NCBI GenBank assembly: GCA_027307405.1
Contig: DAHUXA010000001.1
Span: forward strand, 17,104-60,995
DNA length: 43,892 nucleotides
Direction of reading: 5' to 3'
DNA from: Hyphomicrobiales bacterium
GTDB lineage: Bacteria; Pseudomonadota; Alphaproteobacteria; Rhizobiales; Xanthobacteraceae
Shown: positions 37,205-43,892 of the stretch, piece after piece
Layout of the letters: every line of letters begins with the position of its first letter
Position numbering within the stretch: the stretch's first letter is position 1
Notes under the pieces: model-generated
The model's input: only the letters and a program-made list of their open reading frames with translations
Databases searched by the model: none
What the model was told of the DNA's origin: nothing
Program-made: the position numbers and the translations under genes

Positions 37205-38404
37205 ATGTTGCGTCCTGGAACTTTCGCGCTCACCGCTTTGCTGGCAGCGTTGAGCGCTATTGGGCCGCTCACGACCGATATGTACTTGCCGTCCCTGCCG
37301 GACATTGCGCGGCAACTCGATGCCTCGACCCCCCAGGTGCAGTTCACGATTTCCGCCTATCTGATCGGCTTTGCGATCGGACAAATTTTCTATGGGCCGG
37401 TGTCCGATCGACACGGCCGCAAGCCGGCGTTGTTGGCCGCGATTGCGCTTTATTGCGTAGCGAGTCTGGTTTGCGCGCTGTCAACGTCGATCGAAATGCT
37501 TATTGTGGCGCGCGGGGTTCAGGCGCTCGGGGGGTCCGGTGGCATCGTGCTCACGCGCGCCATCGTGCGCGACATTTATTCGGGCGCGCGTGCTGGCCGA
37601 GAATTGTCGCTCATTGCTTCGGTCATGGCGCTGGCACCGGTGCTGGCGCCCATCGTCGGCGGTATGTTGCAGACCGGTTTTGGCTGGCGCGCGGTGTTCC
37701 TGACGCTGGTTGCAGCCGGTCTTGTGGGCGTAACCGTCGTCTGGATGCTGTTGCCGGAAACGTTGAATACACGCGCGGCCGAGCCGGTTTCGATGGCATC
37801 GATGTTTCGCTCTTATCGCGTGGTTGCCCGCAATCCGTCATATCTGGCTTATCTCAGTATCACGTCAGCTAGCTACGCCGGTCTGTTCGCGTGGATTTCA
37901 GGTGCGGCGTTCGTCCTGCAAGGTCTCTACGGCCTCACGCCGTTCGATTTCGGCGTTGCTTTTGCGCTCGGCTCGCTCGGTTACATGACGGGCTCAGCTC
38001 TGGCGGCGCGCATCGTCGTCAGATTTGGGCTCGATGGCGTACTCGGCATTGGCGGCTGTGCCTGCGCTGCTGGCGGCCTCGGCATGGTGACGGCGACAGC
38101 GCTCGGGCTGACTTCGTCCTTGTCACTCGTATTGCCGGTTGCGGTTTATCTCGCTGGCCTTGGCATGGTGCTGCCGCAGGGGATCGCCGGAGCGATGACG
38201 CCATTTCCGGAGCGCGCCGGCGCTGCGTCCTCACTGTTCGGCTTCGTGCAACAAAGCGTGGCTGCGCTGTGCGGCGCGTCTGTGGGCTGGTTCCTCGGAC
38301 AAAGCGCGTGGCCGCTTACGATCGGAGTGGCGGCGATGGGCTGCGCGACGTTAGGATTTTGGCTGGCGACGCGTGGCATCCGCCGCGCCGCTGTAAAGCA
38401 TTAA
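37205..38404 (+). CDS. Bcr/CflA family MFS multidrug transporter
   Basis: 399 residues from ATG 37205 (MLRPGTFALTALLAALSAIGPLTTDMYLPSLPDIA); the 15 codons upstream belong to the palindromic repeat. Twelve hydrophobic segments are visible. The family fingerprints are the TDMYLPSLPDIARQL segment in helix 1, the MFS motif A loop GPVSDRHGRKPALL and motif RGVQALGGSGGIVLTRAIVRDIY. Bcr/CflA proteins export bicyclomycin, chloramphenicol, sulfonamides or peptides such as cysteine-containing ones by proton antiport. The substrate is not predictable. The gene ends 2 bp before the convergent PBP stop. Confidence 0.93.
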   Translation: MLRPGTFALTALLAALSAIGPLTTDMYLPSLPDIARQLDASTPQVQFTISAYLIGFAIGQIFYGPVSDRHGRKPALLAAIALYCVASLVCALSTSIEMLIVARGVQALGGSGGIVLTRAIVRDIYSGARAGRELSLIASVMALAPVLAPIVGGMLQTGFGWRAVFLTLVAAGLVGVTVVWMLLPETLNTRAAEPVSMASMFRSYRVVARNPSYLAYLSITSASYAGLFAWISGAAFVLQGLYGLTPFDFGVAFALGSLGYMTGSALAARIVVRFGLDGVLGIGGCACAAGGLGMVTATALGLTSSLSLVLPVAVYLAGLGMVLPQGIAGAMTPFPERAGAASSLFGFVQQSVAALCGASVGWFLGQSAWPLTIGVAAMGCATLGFWLATRGIRRAAVKH

Positions 38405-38406
38405 AT

Positions 38407-40515
38407 TCAGCGGCGGCCGAAAAGATTGTTGAGGAGCCAACCGTCGAGTCCGCCGCTGCCTGTGTTCGTCGAACTATTGGCCGCGACCGGCACAGAAGCA
38501 GGAGGTGTCGGTCGCGATCCGCCATCGAACAGCCCGGAGAAGAAGCCACTAGGCGAAGTACCCGGCAGGCTTGCGACGGGCACTCCTTGATGCGCGCCGC
38601 GCATGAAGCGGTTCCAGACTTCTGCCGGCAAGGTGCCACCAGTCACGTGCCTGGTCGGCGTGCCGTCGTCGTTGCCGAGCCAGACGCCGGTAACAAGGTG
38701 CGCTGTGTATCCGATGAACCAGGCATCGCGGAAATCCTGCGACGTGCCGGTCTTTCCAGCCGCCGGCCAACCGGGCAACGCGGCGGTTCGGGCGGTGCCG
38801 ATGGTCAAGGTCTCTGCCATCATCATGTTCATCATCATGACGTAGCGCGCGTCGATGATGCGGCCGAGCTGCTTGAAGCTGCGCGCATAGAGCACCTTGC
38901 CGTTGGTGGCCGTGATCTTGTCGATCACGCGCGGCAGCAGGGCATAGCCGCCATTGGCGAAGGGCGCATAGGCGCTGACCAGCTCGAGCATGGAGACTTC
39001 CGACGTGCCGAGCGCGATCGAGGCATTGGGCTCGAGCTTTGAGGCGATGCCGAGCCGGTAGGCGGTGCGCACCACCGCCATCGGCGTCACTTCCAGCGTC
39101 AGCCGCACCGACACCGTGTTGAGCGAGAGCGCCAGCGCCTTGGTCAGCGTCACCGGGCCGAAATATTCGTGGCTGTAGTTCTCGGGCTGCCAGCCTTTGA
39201 CATTGATCGGTTTGTCCTCGCGCACGGTATCGGGCGTGAGGCCTTGCTCGAGCGCCGTGAGATAGACGAAGGCCTTGAAGGCCGACCCGGGTTGCCGCTT
39301 GGCGGCGACCGCGCGATTGAACTGGCTGTCGGCGTAGTTGCGGCCGCCGACCAAGGCGCGCACGGCGCCGTCCGGCGTCATCGCCACCAGCGCGCCTTGC
39401 CCGACGCCGTTCCTGTCGCCCTTCTGCGCCAGCTCGTCGGTCAGCGCCTTTTCCGCGCTGGCCTGCAGCCCCGCGTCGATCGTGGTCTGCACCACGATGT
39501 CTTCATCGACGTGGCCAAGCGTGTCGTTGAGCGCGTCCATGACCCAATCGGCCACATAGTTCACCGAGCCGGTGTTGATCTGCGCCACGATGCGCGGCGG
39601 ATGCGCCAGTGCGGCCCGCTCGGTCGCGACGTTGATGAATTTGAGGTCGGCCATCGTGTTGAGCACGATCTGGGCACGCTTCTCGGCGCCGTTGAAATTG
39701 CGCGTCGGCGCAAGCCGCGACGGCGATTTCACCAGTCCGGCCAGCAACGCTGCTTCGGCCAGCGTGATATGGCGCGCGGATTTTCCGAAATAGCGCTGCG
39801 AGGCCTGTTCGATGCCGTAGGCGCCGGAACCGAAATACACCCGATTGAGGTACATCTCCAGAATCTGCGTCTTGGAGAATTTGCGCTCCAGCCAGAATGC
39901 CAGCAGCGCTTCCTGCAGCTTGCGGGTGATCGTGCGCTCCTGGGTCAGAAAAAGATTCTTGGCAAGCTGCTGGCTGATGGTGGAGCCGCCCTGAGCGACG
40001 GCCCGATGCAGGACGTTGGCGACGAATGCGCGTCCGATGCCGAACGGATCCACACCGTGATGTTCGTAGAAGCGCCGGTCCTCGATGGCGATGAATGCCT
40101 TCGGCACATAGCTCGGCATCTCCTTCAGGGGCAGCGGCTCGCCGGCGAGATCGCCGCGACGGGCGAGGGCGCGGCCTTGCATGTCCACGATCTGGATCGA
40201 CGGCGGACGCTTTGGAATTTCCAGGGACTGGATCGGCGGCAGGTGCGCACCGACCCAGGCCACAACACCGACACCGCCGATCGCGAGCCACAGGCAGGCG
40301 ACCAGGCCCCACTCGGCGATCCGGCCAATCCGGCCGATCAGCGGATGCTTGCTGCGGGAGGGGCGCTTCTTGCGGGCGCGGCGTTTGCGAGATTTTGCGC
40401 GGGGCTTTTCGTCAGTGCCGGGCGCGGGGCGATCGTCGTCCGCAACGCGCAGGTCCGGGCCGCTGTCGAAGACCGGCTCCCGCCGCGCGCTTGCTTGTCC
40501 CCGTTTCGACGCCAT
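38407..40515 (-). CDS. Class A penicillin-binding protein (PBP1A family)
   Basis: 702 residues from ATG 40515. A long basic cytoplasmic N-terminus (KSRKRRARKKRPSRSK) precedes one membrane anchor (about 68-90). The GT51 glycosyltransferase domain has catalytic Glu145 in IEDRRFYEHHGVD and GGSTISQQLAKNL. The transpeptidase domain has the Ser-x-x-Lys motif in QPGSAFK, SLN in LSLNTVS, and KTGT in AAGKTGTSQDF. It polymerises and cross-links peptidoglycan at the inner membrane. The Ser/Pro/Gly-rich C-terminal tail (about 60 residues) is disordered-looking. It is convergent with the Bcr-type gene and downstream of glnD across a 400-bp repeat-rich gap. Confidence 0.94.
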   Translation of the reverse strand: MASKRGQASARREPVFDSGPDLRVADDDRPAPGTDEKPRAKSRKRRARKKRPSRSKHPLIGRIGRIAEWGLVACLWLAIGGVGVVAWVGAHLPPIQSLEIPKRPPSIQIVDMQGRALARRGDLAGEPLPLKEMPSYVPKAFIAIEDRRFYEHHGVDPFGIGRAFVANVLHRAVAQGGSTISQQLAKNLFLTQERTITRKLQEALLAFWLERKFSKTQILEMYLNRVYFGSGAYGIEQASQRYFGKSARHITLAEAALLAGLVKSPSRLAPTRNFNGAEKRAQIVLNTMADLKFINVATERAALAHPPRIVAQINTGSVNYVADWVMDALNDTLGHVDEDIVVQTTIDAGLQASAEKALTDELAQKGDRNGVGQGALVAMTPDGAVRALVGGRNYADSQFNRAVAAKRQPGSAFKAFVYLTALEQGLTPDTVREDKPINVKGWQPENYSHEYFGPVTLTKALALSLNTVSVRLTLEVTPMAVVRTAYRLGIASKLEPNASIALGTSEVSMLELVSAYAPFANGGYALLPRVIDKITATNGKVLYARSFKQLGRIIDARYVMMMNMMMAETLTIGTARTAALPGWPAAGKTGTSQDFRDAWFIGYTAHLVTGVWLGNDDGTPTRHVTGGTLPAEVWNRFMRGAHQGVPVASLPGTSPSGFFSGLFDGGSRPTPPASVPVAANSSTNTGSGGLDGWLLNNLFGRR

Positions 40516-40653
40516 GACGCGACCCGTTTCGCCGGCGCCATACGAGGGGCCGGCCCCCAAAACACGCTAAGCGGGTCGATTTAAGGGGTCGTTAAGGTGC
40601 GTTTTTCGCGCCTGCCATAGCCCGCCCTGCAGCCTGCAGGCGGGTCGTGGGTA

Positions 40654-40749
40654 ACGTCTTTGCTTTTTGCAAAGCCGTAAGACGTGGATGGCCGGGACAT
40701 AGGCGTGCGAAAGCACGCAGTCCTTTGGACGGCTATGCCCGGCCATGAC
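40654..40749. repeat. Palindromic intergenic repeat, copy 3 (long form)
   Basis: Begins ACGTCTTTGCTTTTTGCAAA and ends GCCCGGCCATGAC. It differs from the other copies by an insert in the middle that carries two further hairpins: GCGTGC-GAAA-GCACGC with a GNRA loop and GTCC-TTT-GGAC. As RNA it would be a branched structure. The first 46 bp are identical to copy 4, immediately downstream. Confidence 0.85.
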
Positions 40750-40775
40750 GAATTTAGAGGCCGTGCGTTTCACTC

Positions 40776-40839
40776 ATCCACGTCTTTGCTTTTTGCAAAG
40801 CCGTAAGACGTGGATGGCCGGGACAAGCCCGGCCATGAC
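40776..40839. repeat. Palindromic intergenic repeat, copy 4 (short form)
   Basis: Arms ATCCACGTCTT / AAGACGTGGAT (11 bp, perfect) enclose a TTGCTTTTTGCAA hairpin, followed by GGCCGGGACAAGCCCGGCC (GGCCGGG / CCCGGCC hairpin) and ATGAC. It is 26 bp from copy 3, in the same orientation. Confidence 0.88.
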
Positions 40840-40884
40840 AAGTCAAACGCAGTGCCTCTCAACAGGCAGAGAGTGCAAAGAAAG

Positions 40885-40903
40885 ACGTCGATGGCATCGA
40901 CGT
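40885..40903 (-). terminator. Probable terminator of glnD
   Basis: Perfect 8-bp stem ACGTCGAT / ATCGACGT with a 3-nt loop; on the minus strand it is followed by CTTTCTTTG, and it starts 16 bp past the glnD stop. T-rich flanks on both sides may make it bidirectional. Confidence 0.5.
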
Positions 40904-40918
40904 TTTGTTTGCGGCGCG

Positions 40919-43741
40919 TCAACTGGCGGCGGCTTTTGGCGATTTGCTTTCGTCCGCCAACAGCGCGATCAGCGCGCGCTTGATTGCGGCCTGCCGCGTC
41001 GGCGAACTGATTTGCGCGCCCATCAGATCGGTCACGTAGAACACGTCGACCACCCGTTCGCCGAAGGTGGCGACATGGGCCGACGCGATATTGAGATTGA
41101 GCTTGGAGAGCGTCGCCGTCAGCTCATACAGAAGCCCGGTACGATCGAGGCCGGTGACCTCCACCATCGTATAGCGGTGGGACCACTGGTTGTTGATGGT
41201 GACAGTCGGCTCCAGCGCGAAGGCGCGGATGCGGCCCTTGGGCGGCGTCCGCTTGGCCACCACATCCGGCAACCGCAGTTCGCCCCGCAAGGCTTTCTCG
41301 ATCGAGTCGGCGATGCGATCGGCGCGCCGCTCTTCGTCTTCATCGCGGTCGAATTCGCGCGACAGCGAAATGGTGTCGAGGGCGCTGCCGTCGGTCGTTG
41401 TATAGATCTGCGCGTCGACGATATTGGCGCCCGCCATGGCGCAGGCGCCGGCGATGATCGACAGCAGCCAGGGATGATCGGGCGCAAACAGCGTCAGTTC
41501 GGTCACCGCCCGCTCGGCGTCGAATGCGGTTGACGTCGCGAGCCGCTTGCCGGCGTCTTCCGTGGCGCGCACGAAGTTGGCATGTACGATCTTGTGCGGC
41601 AGATCGACCTTGAGCCAATAGGCCGGATAAAGTTTGGCGATATAGGTTTCGAGACGCTCGCGCGGCCAATCCTTCATGGCCTCGCGGAACTCGTTCTGCG
41701 CGATCGCCACGCGTTGCGCGCGGTTGACCTCCGAGAAACCGCCGGTGAGCACCGGCTCGGTCTCATAATAAAGCGTGCGGATGAGCTGCGCCTTCCAGCC
41801 GTTCCAGACGCCGGGACCCACGGCGCGGATATCGGCGGTGGTGAGGATCGCGAGCAGCTTGAGCCGTTCGGCCGATTGCACCGTCGCCGCGAAATTCTCG
41901 ATCGTCTTTCGATCGGAGAGATCGCGCGACTGCGCAACGGTCGACATCACGAGGTGGTTTTCGATCAGCCAGGCAACCGTCTCGGTGTCCACGGCCGAGA
42001 AGCCGAGCCTCGGGCAGAACCGCCTGGCCACCCGCGCGCCGGCGATCGAATGATCTTCCGGCCGTCCTTTGGCGATGTCATGCAGGAATAGCGCGACGTA
42101 GAGCACGCGGCGGTGTGCGGGCAGGATCTTGTGGATCAGCTCATTGGCGAGCGGCGTCTCGGCATTCACACCCCGCTCAATTTCCGCGAGCACGCCGATG
42201 CAGCGCAGCAGATGCTCATCCACCGTGTAGTGGTGATACATATTGAACTGCATCATCGCGACGATCTTGCCGAAGGCCGGGACGAAACGGCCGAGCACGC
42301 CGGCCTCGTTCATCCGCCGCAACACGGTTTCCGGATCGTTCTTCGAGGTGAGGATGTCGAGGAAAAGCTCGTTGGCTTCCTCGTTCTCGCGCAACCTGGC
42401 GTCGATCAGGTTGAGCGACCGCGTGATCGCGCGCATGGCGTCCGGGTGGAAGGCCAGATTGTGCTTCTGCGCCAGATTGAAGATGCGGATCAAATTGACC
42501 GGGTCGCGCTTGAACACGCCGGCCTGAGCGAGCCGGATACGGTTCTTGTCGACGATGAAGTCATCGCTTTCGGCGAGCTTGCGGCGTTTCACTGGCCGCA
42601 GCCGCGCCATCAGGCGGCTGAGCACCGGCACGCTTTTGGCATGGCTGTCTTCCAGCTCCGCGCACAGGATCGCAGTCAGATCGCCGACATCCTTGGCGAT
42701 CAGGAAGTAGTGCTTCATGAAACGTTCGACATCCTGCAGGCCGGGATGCTCGGTGTAACCGAGCCGCACGGCGATCTCGCGCTGGATGTCGAAGGAGAGG
42801 CGTTCTTCGGCTCGGCCCATGAGGAAATGCATGTGGCAGCGCACGGACCAGAGGAAATCCTCGCAGCGACGGAACAGCTGATATTCGTGCTTGTCGAAGA
42901 CGCCGCGTTTGATCAGTTCGTCCGGCTCGCGCACCCGGTAGACGTATTTGGCGATCCAGAACAAGGTGTGGAGATCGCGCAGTCCGCCTTTGCCGTCCTT
43001 CACGTTCGGCTCGACCAGATAGCGCGACTGTCCGCTGCGCCGTACGCGATCTTCACGCTCGGCGAGCTTGGCGGCGACAAATTCTGCCGCGGTGTTGCGG
43101 ACGACCTCGTTGTCGAAACGCGTCGCCAGCTCATCGAATAATTTCCGGTCGCCGAGCAGAAAGCGCGCTTCCAGAATGGCGGTGCGGATCGTCATGTCCG
43201 CCTTGGCCTGCCGGATGCATTCGTCGACCGAGCGGCTGGCGTGGCCGACCTTCAGGCCGGTGTCCCACAGGCAATAGAGAATTGTTTCCGCGATCGACTC
43301 GCCCCACGCGGTTTGCTTGTAAGGCAGCAGGAACAGCAGATCGATATCCGAACCGGGAGCTTGCAGGCCGCGGCCATAGCCGCCGGTCGCGACCACCGCC
43401 ATGCGTTCGCCTTCTGACGGATTTTGCGATGGGTACAAACTGCGCGCGAAGTCGAACAGGATGCGAATGACCTCGTCTTCCATCCGGCACAGCCGTTCGG
43501 CGCAGCGGCGGCCATGGCGGTCGGTCAACAACAGCTGTTCGGCCTTGGCGCGGCCGTCGGCGAGGGCGACTTTCAGCCGTTGCGCCAGCACCGTGCGCAG
43601 CTCGCGCTCGGTGCCGGTGTGGCTCTTGGTCAGTTTTTCAAGCTCGGCGGTCAGCGCGCGCGCGTCGATCAGATCGTTCGAGCCCCGGGCAGGGCGTTCG
43701 GACGCCGGGCGTGTATCGTGATCGAGGGCAAGCGAAGCCAT
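40919..43741 (-). CDS. glnD: [Protein-PII] uridylyltransferase/uridylyl-removing enzyme
   Basis: 940 residues from ATG 43741; the frame runs upstream to a TTG at 43792 with no ribosome site. The nucleotidyltransferase motif is VATGGYGRGLQAPGSDIDLLFLLP with GSD-x-D at 130-134. The central GlnE-like helical region follows. The HD phosphohydrolase domain has LFLHDIAKGRPEDHS. Two C-terminal ACT domains are seen (LFAPDHPWLLSIIAGACAMAG and EVTGLDRTGLLYELTATLSKLNL). The enzyme uridylylates PII (GlnB/GlnK) under nitrogen limitation and removes UMP when glutamine binds the ACT domains, setting NtrBC and glutamine synthetase activity. The length is normal for alphaproteobacteria. Confidence 0.97.
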   Translation of the reverse strand: MASLALDHDTRPASERPARGSNDLIDARALTAELEKLTKSHTGTERELRTVLAQRLKVALADGRAKAEQLLLTDRHGRRCAERLCRMEDEVIRILFDFARSLYPSQNPSEGERMAVVATGGYGRGLQAPGSDIDLLFLLPYKQTAWGESIAETILYCLWDTGLKVGHASRSVDECIRQAKADMTIRTAILEARFLLGDRKLFDELATRFDNEVVRNTAAEFVAAKLAEREDRVRRSGQSRYLVEPNVKDGKGGLRDLHTLFWIAKYVYRVREPDELIKRGVFDKHEYQLFRRCEDFLWSVRCHMHFLMGRAEERLSFDIQREIAVRLGYTEHPGLQDVERFMKHYFLIAKDVGDLTAILCAELEDSHAKSVPVLSRLMARLRPVKRRKLAESDDFIVDKNRIRLAQAGVFKRDPVNLIRIFNLAQKHNLAFHPDAMRAITRSLNLIDARLRENEEANELFLDILTSKNDPETVLRRMNEAGVLGRFVPAFGKIVAMMQFNMYHHYTVDEHLLRCIGVLAEIERGVNAETPLANELIHKILPAHRRVLYVALFLHDIAKGRPEDHSIAGARVARRFCPRLGFSAVDTETVAWLIENHLVMSTVAQSRDLSDRKTIENFAATVQSAERLKLLAILTTADIRAVGPGVWNGWKAQLIRTLYYETEPVLTGGFSEVNRAQRVAIAQNEFREAMKDWPRERLETYIAKLYPAYWLKVDLPHKIVHANFVRATEDAGKRLATSTAFDAERAVTELTLFAPDHPWLLSIIAGACAMAGANIVDAQIYTTTDGSALDTISLSREFDRDEDEERRADRIADSIEKALRGELRLPDVVAKRTPPKGRIRAFALEPTVTINNQWSHRYTMVEVTGLDRTGLLYELTATLSKLNLNIASAHVATFGERVVDVFYVTDLMGAQISSPTRQAAIKRALIALLADESKSPKAAAS

Positions 43742-43830
43742 GGGCGGTCGGGGATAGCGGAGGCGGCGAGCCAAGTCATCGGGTGCGGCCAAAGATAATT
43801 GTCGCTACAGAGCCCGACAAAATCTTGAAA

Positions 43831-43869
43831 TAAAATACTACATTCTTGAGCCCGGACGCTAGTATTTTA
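43831..43869. repeat. Perfect inverted repeat upstream of glnD
   Basis: 10-bp arms TAAAATACTA / TAGTATTTTA separated by 19 bp, centred about 110 bp before the glnD ATG at the window's end. The arms are AT-rich in a GC-rich genome. They could be an operator for glnD or for a gene beyond the window, or the base of a stem-loop. Confidence 0.7.
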
Positions 43870-43892
43870 CCTTTGACCTCGAAAAAACGCCT

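Larger units (their letters stand above)
40516..40918. other. Repeat-rich spacer between glnD and the class A PBP gene
   Basis: 403 bp without a gene. From low to high coordinate it holds a hairpin at 40620-40643 (CCCGCC-TGCAG type arms with one bulged C), two tandem palindromic elements (40654-40749 and 40776-40839), and the glnD terminator (40885-40903). The PBP promoter on the minus strand must lie near 40520-40620. I see no coding potential. Confidence 0.75.

Noticed and set aside
37142-37414. Minus-strand frame reading into the palindromic repeat (MAGLVPAIHA-type end)
   Set aside because: This is the well-known kind of false ORF produced by GGCCGGGACAAGCCCGGCC repeats.
39169-40584. Long plus-strand open frame (471 codons) opposite the class A PBP gene
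   Set aside because: It lies antisense to a motif-complete PBP gene; its translation is His/Arg/Gly-rich without domains, the usual high-GC shadow frame.
42113-43141. 342-codon plus-strand open frame opposite glnD
   Set aside because: Shadow of glnD; no recognisable motif and no ribosome site.

Overview
The window reads as chromosomal DNA of an alphaproteobacterium of the order Hyphomicrobiales (Rhizobiales), close to the Bradyrhizobiaceae/Xanthobacteraceae. This is inferred from gene content: the replication genes dnaA, dnaN, recF and gyrB with rpsT upstream of dnaA, a RegS/RegR (ActS/ActR) redox pair, a MaeB malic enzyme with a phosphotransacetylase-like tail, GlnD, a PHB depolymerase, MmcB, and the short GC-rich palindromes (ATGGCCGGGACAAGCCCGGC type) that I recall from that group. 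Coding density is high and most genes are ordinary housekeeping genes. There is no prophage, transposase, CRISPR array or secretion/defence island.

Layout. 0-5.1 kb: a partial TerC-family membrane protein and a small membrane protein on the minus strand; then on the plus strand a MASE1 histidine kinase with a FixJ-type regulator, an alpha/beta hydrolase, a DUF1328 peptide and a secreted Cys-rich protein. 5.2-15.5 kb, the replication block on the minus strand: rpsT, dnaA, dnaN, recF, gyrB, with a plus-strand CLC channel and a small ORF lying between recF and gyrB. 15.6-25.5 kb: a DapA-like lyase, MaeB, MsrA, a dienelactone hydrolase, an LLM oxidoreductase, a Deg/HtrA-like protein that has lost its catalytic triad, DUF427, a single-domain response regulator, an orphan tricarboxylate-type binding protein and tRNA-Arg(CCG). 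25.7-31.1 kb: an HU-like protein, a 0.5 kb GC-rich hairpin-rich non-coding block, glutaryl-CoA dehydrogenase, a TauE/SafE permease, an arylformamidase-like hydrolase, MtnA and MmcB. 31.1-38.4 kb: RegR/RegS, a divergent ABC-2 exporter, PhaZ, a YgjP-type metallopeptidase and a Bcr/CflA transporter. 38.4-43.9 kb: a class A PBP and GlnD, separated by tandem palindromic repeats.

How the genes fit together. dnaA/dnaN/recF/gyrB form the initiation and replication-repair block. RegSR (redox), GlnD (nitrogen) and the MASE1 kinase with its regulator are three global or sensory regulators. MaeB, GcdH and PhaZ serve C4-acid, aromatic/lysine and storage-carbon metabolism. MtnA-MmcB, the kinase-regulator pair and the ABC pair are clear co-translated units with 1-4 bp overlaps.

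The items most worth a second look are the triad-less Deg homologue (22.2-23.2 kb), the cluster of five perfect inverted repeats in the empty 1.2 kb spacer upstream of dnaA, the highly foldable non-coding block upstream of gcdH, the CLC protein with an altered selectivity-filter motif, and the palindromic repeat family. I did not find a clearly new multi-gene system. All family assignments come from reading motifs; no database search was run.
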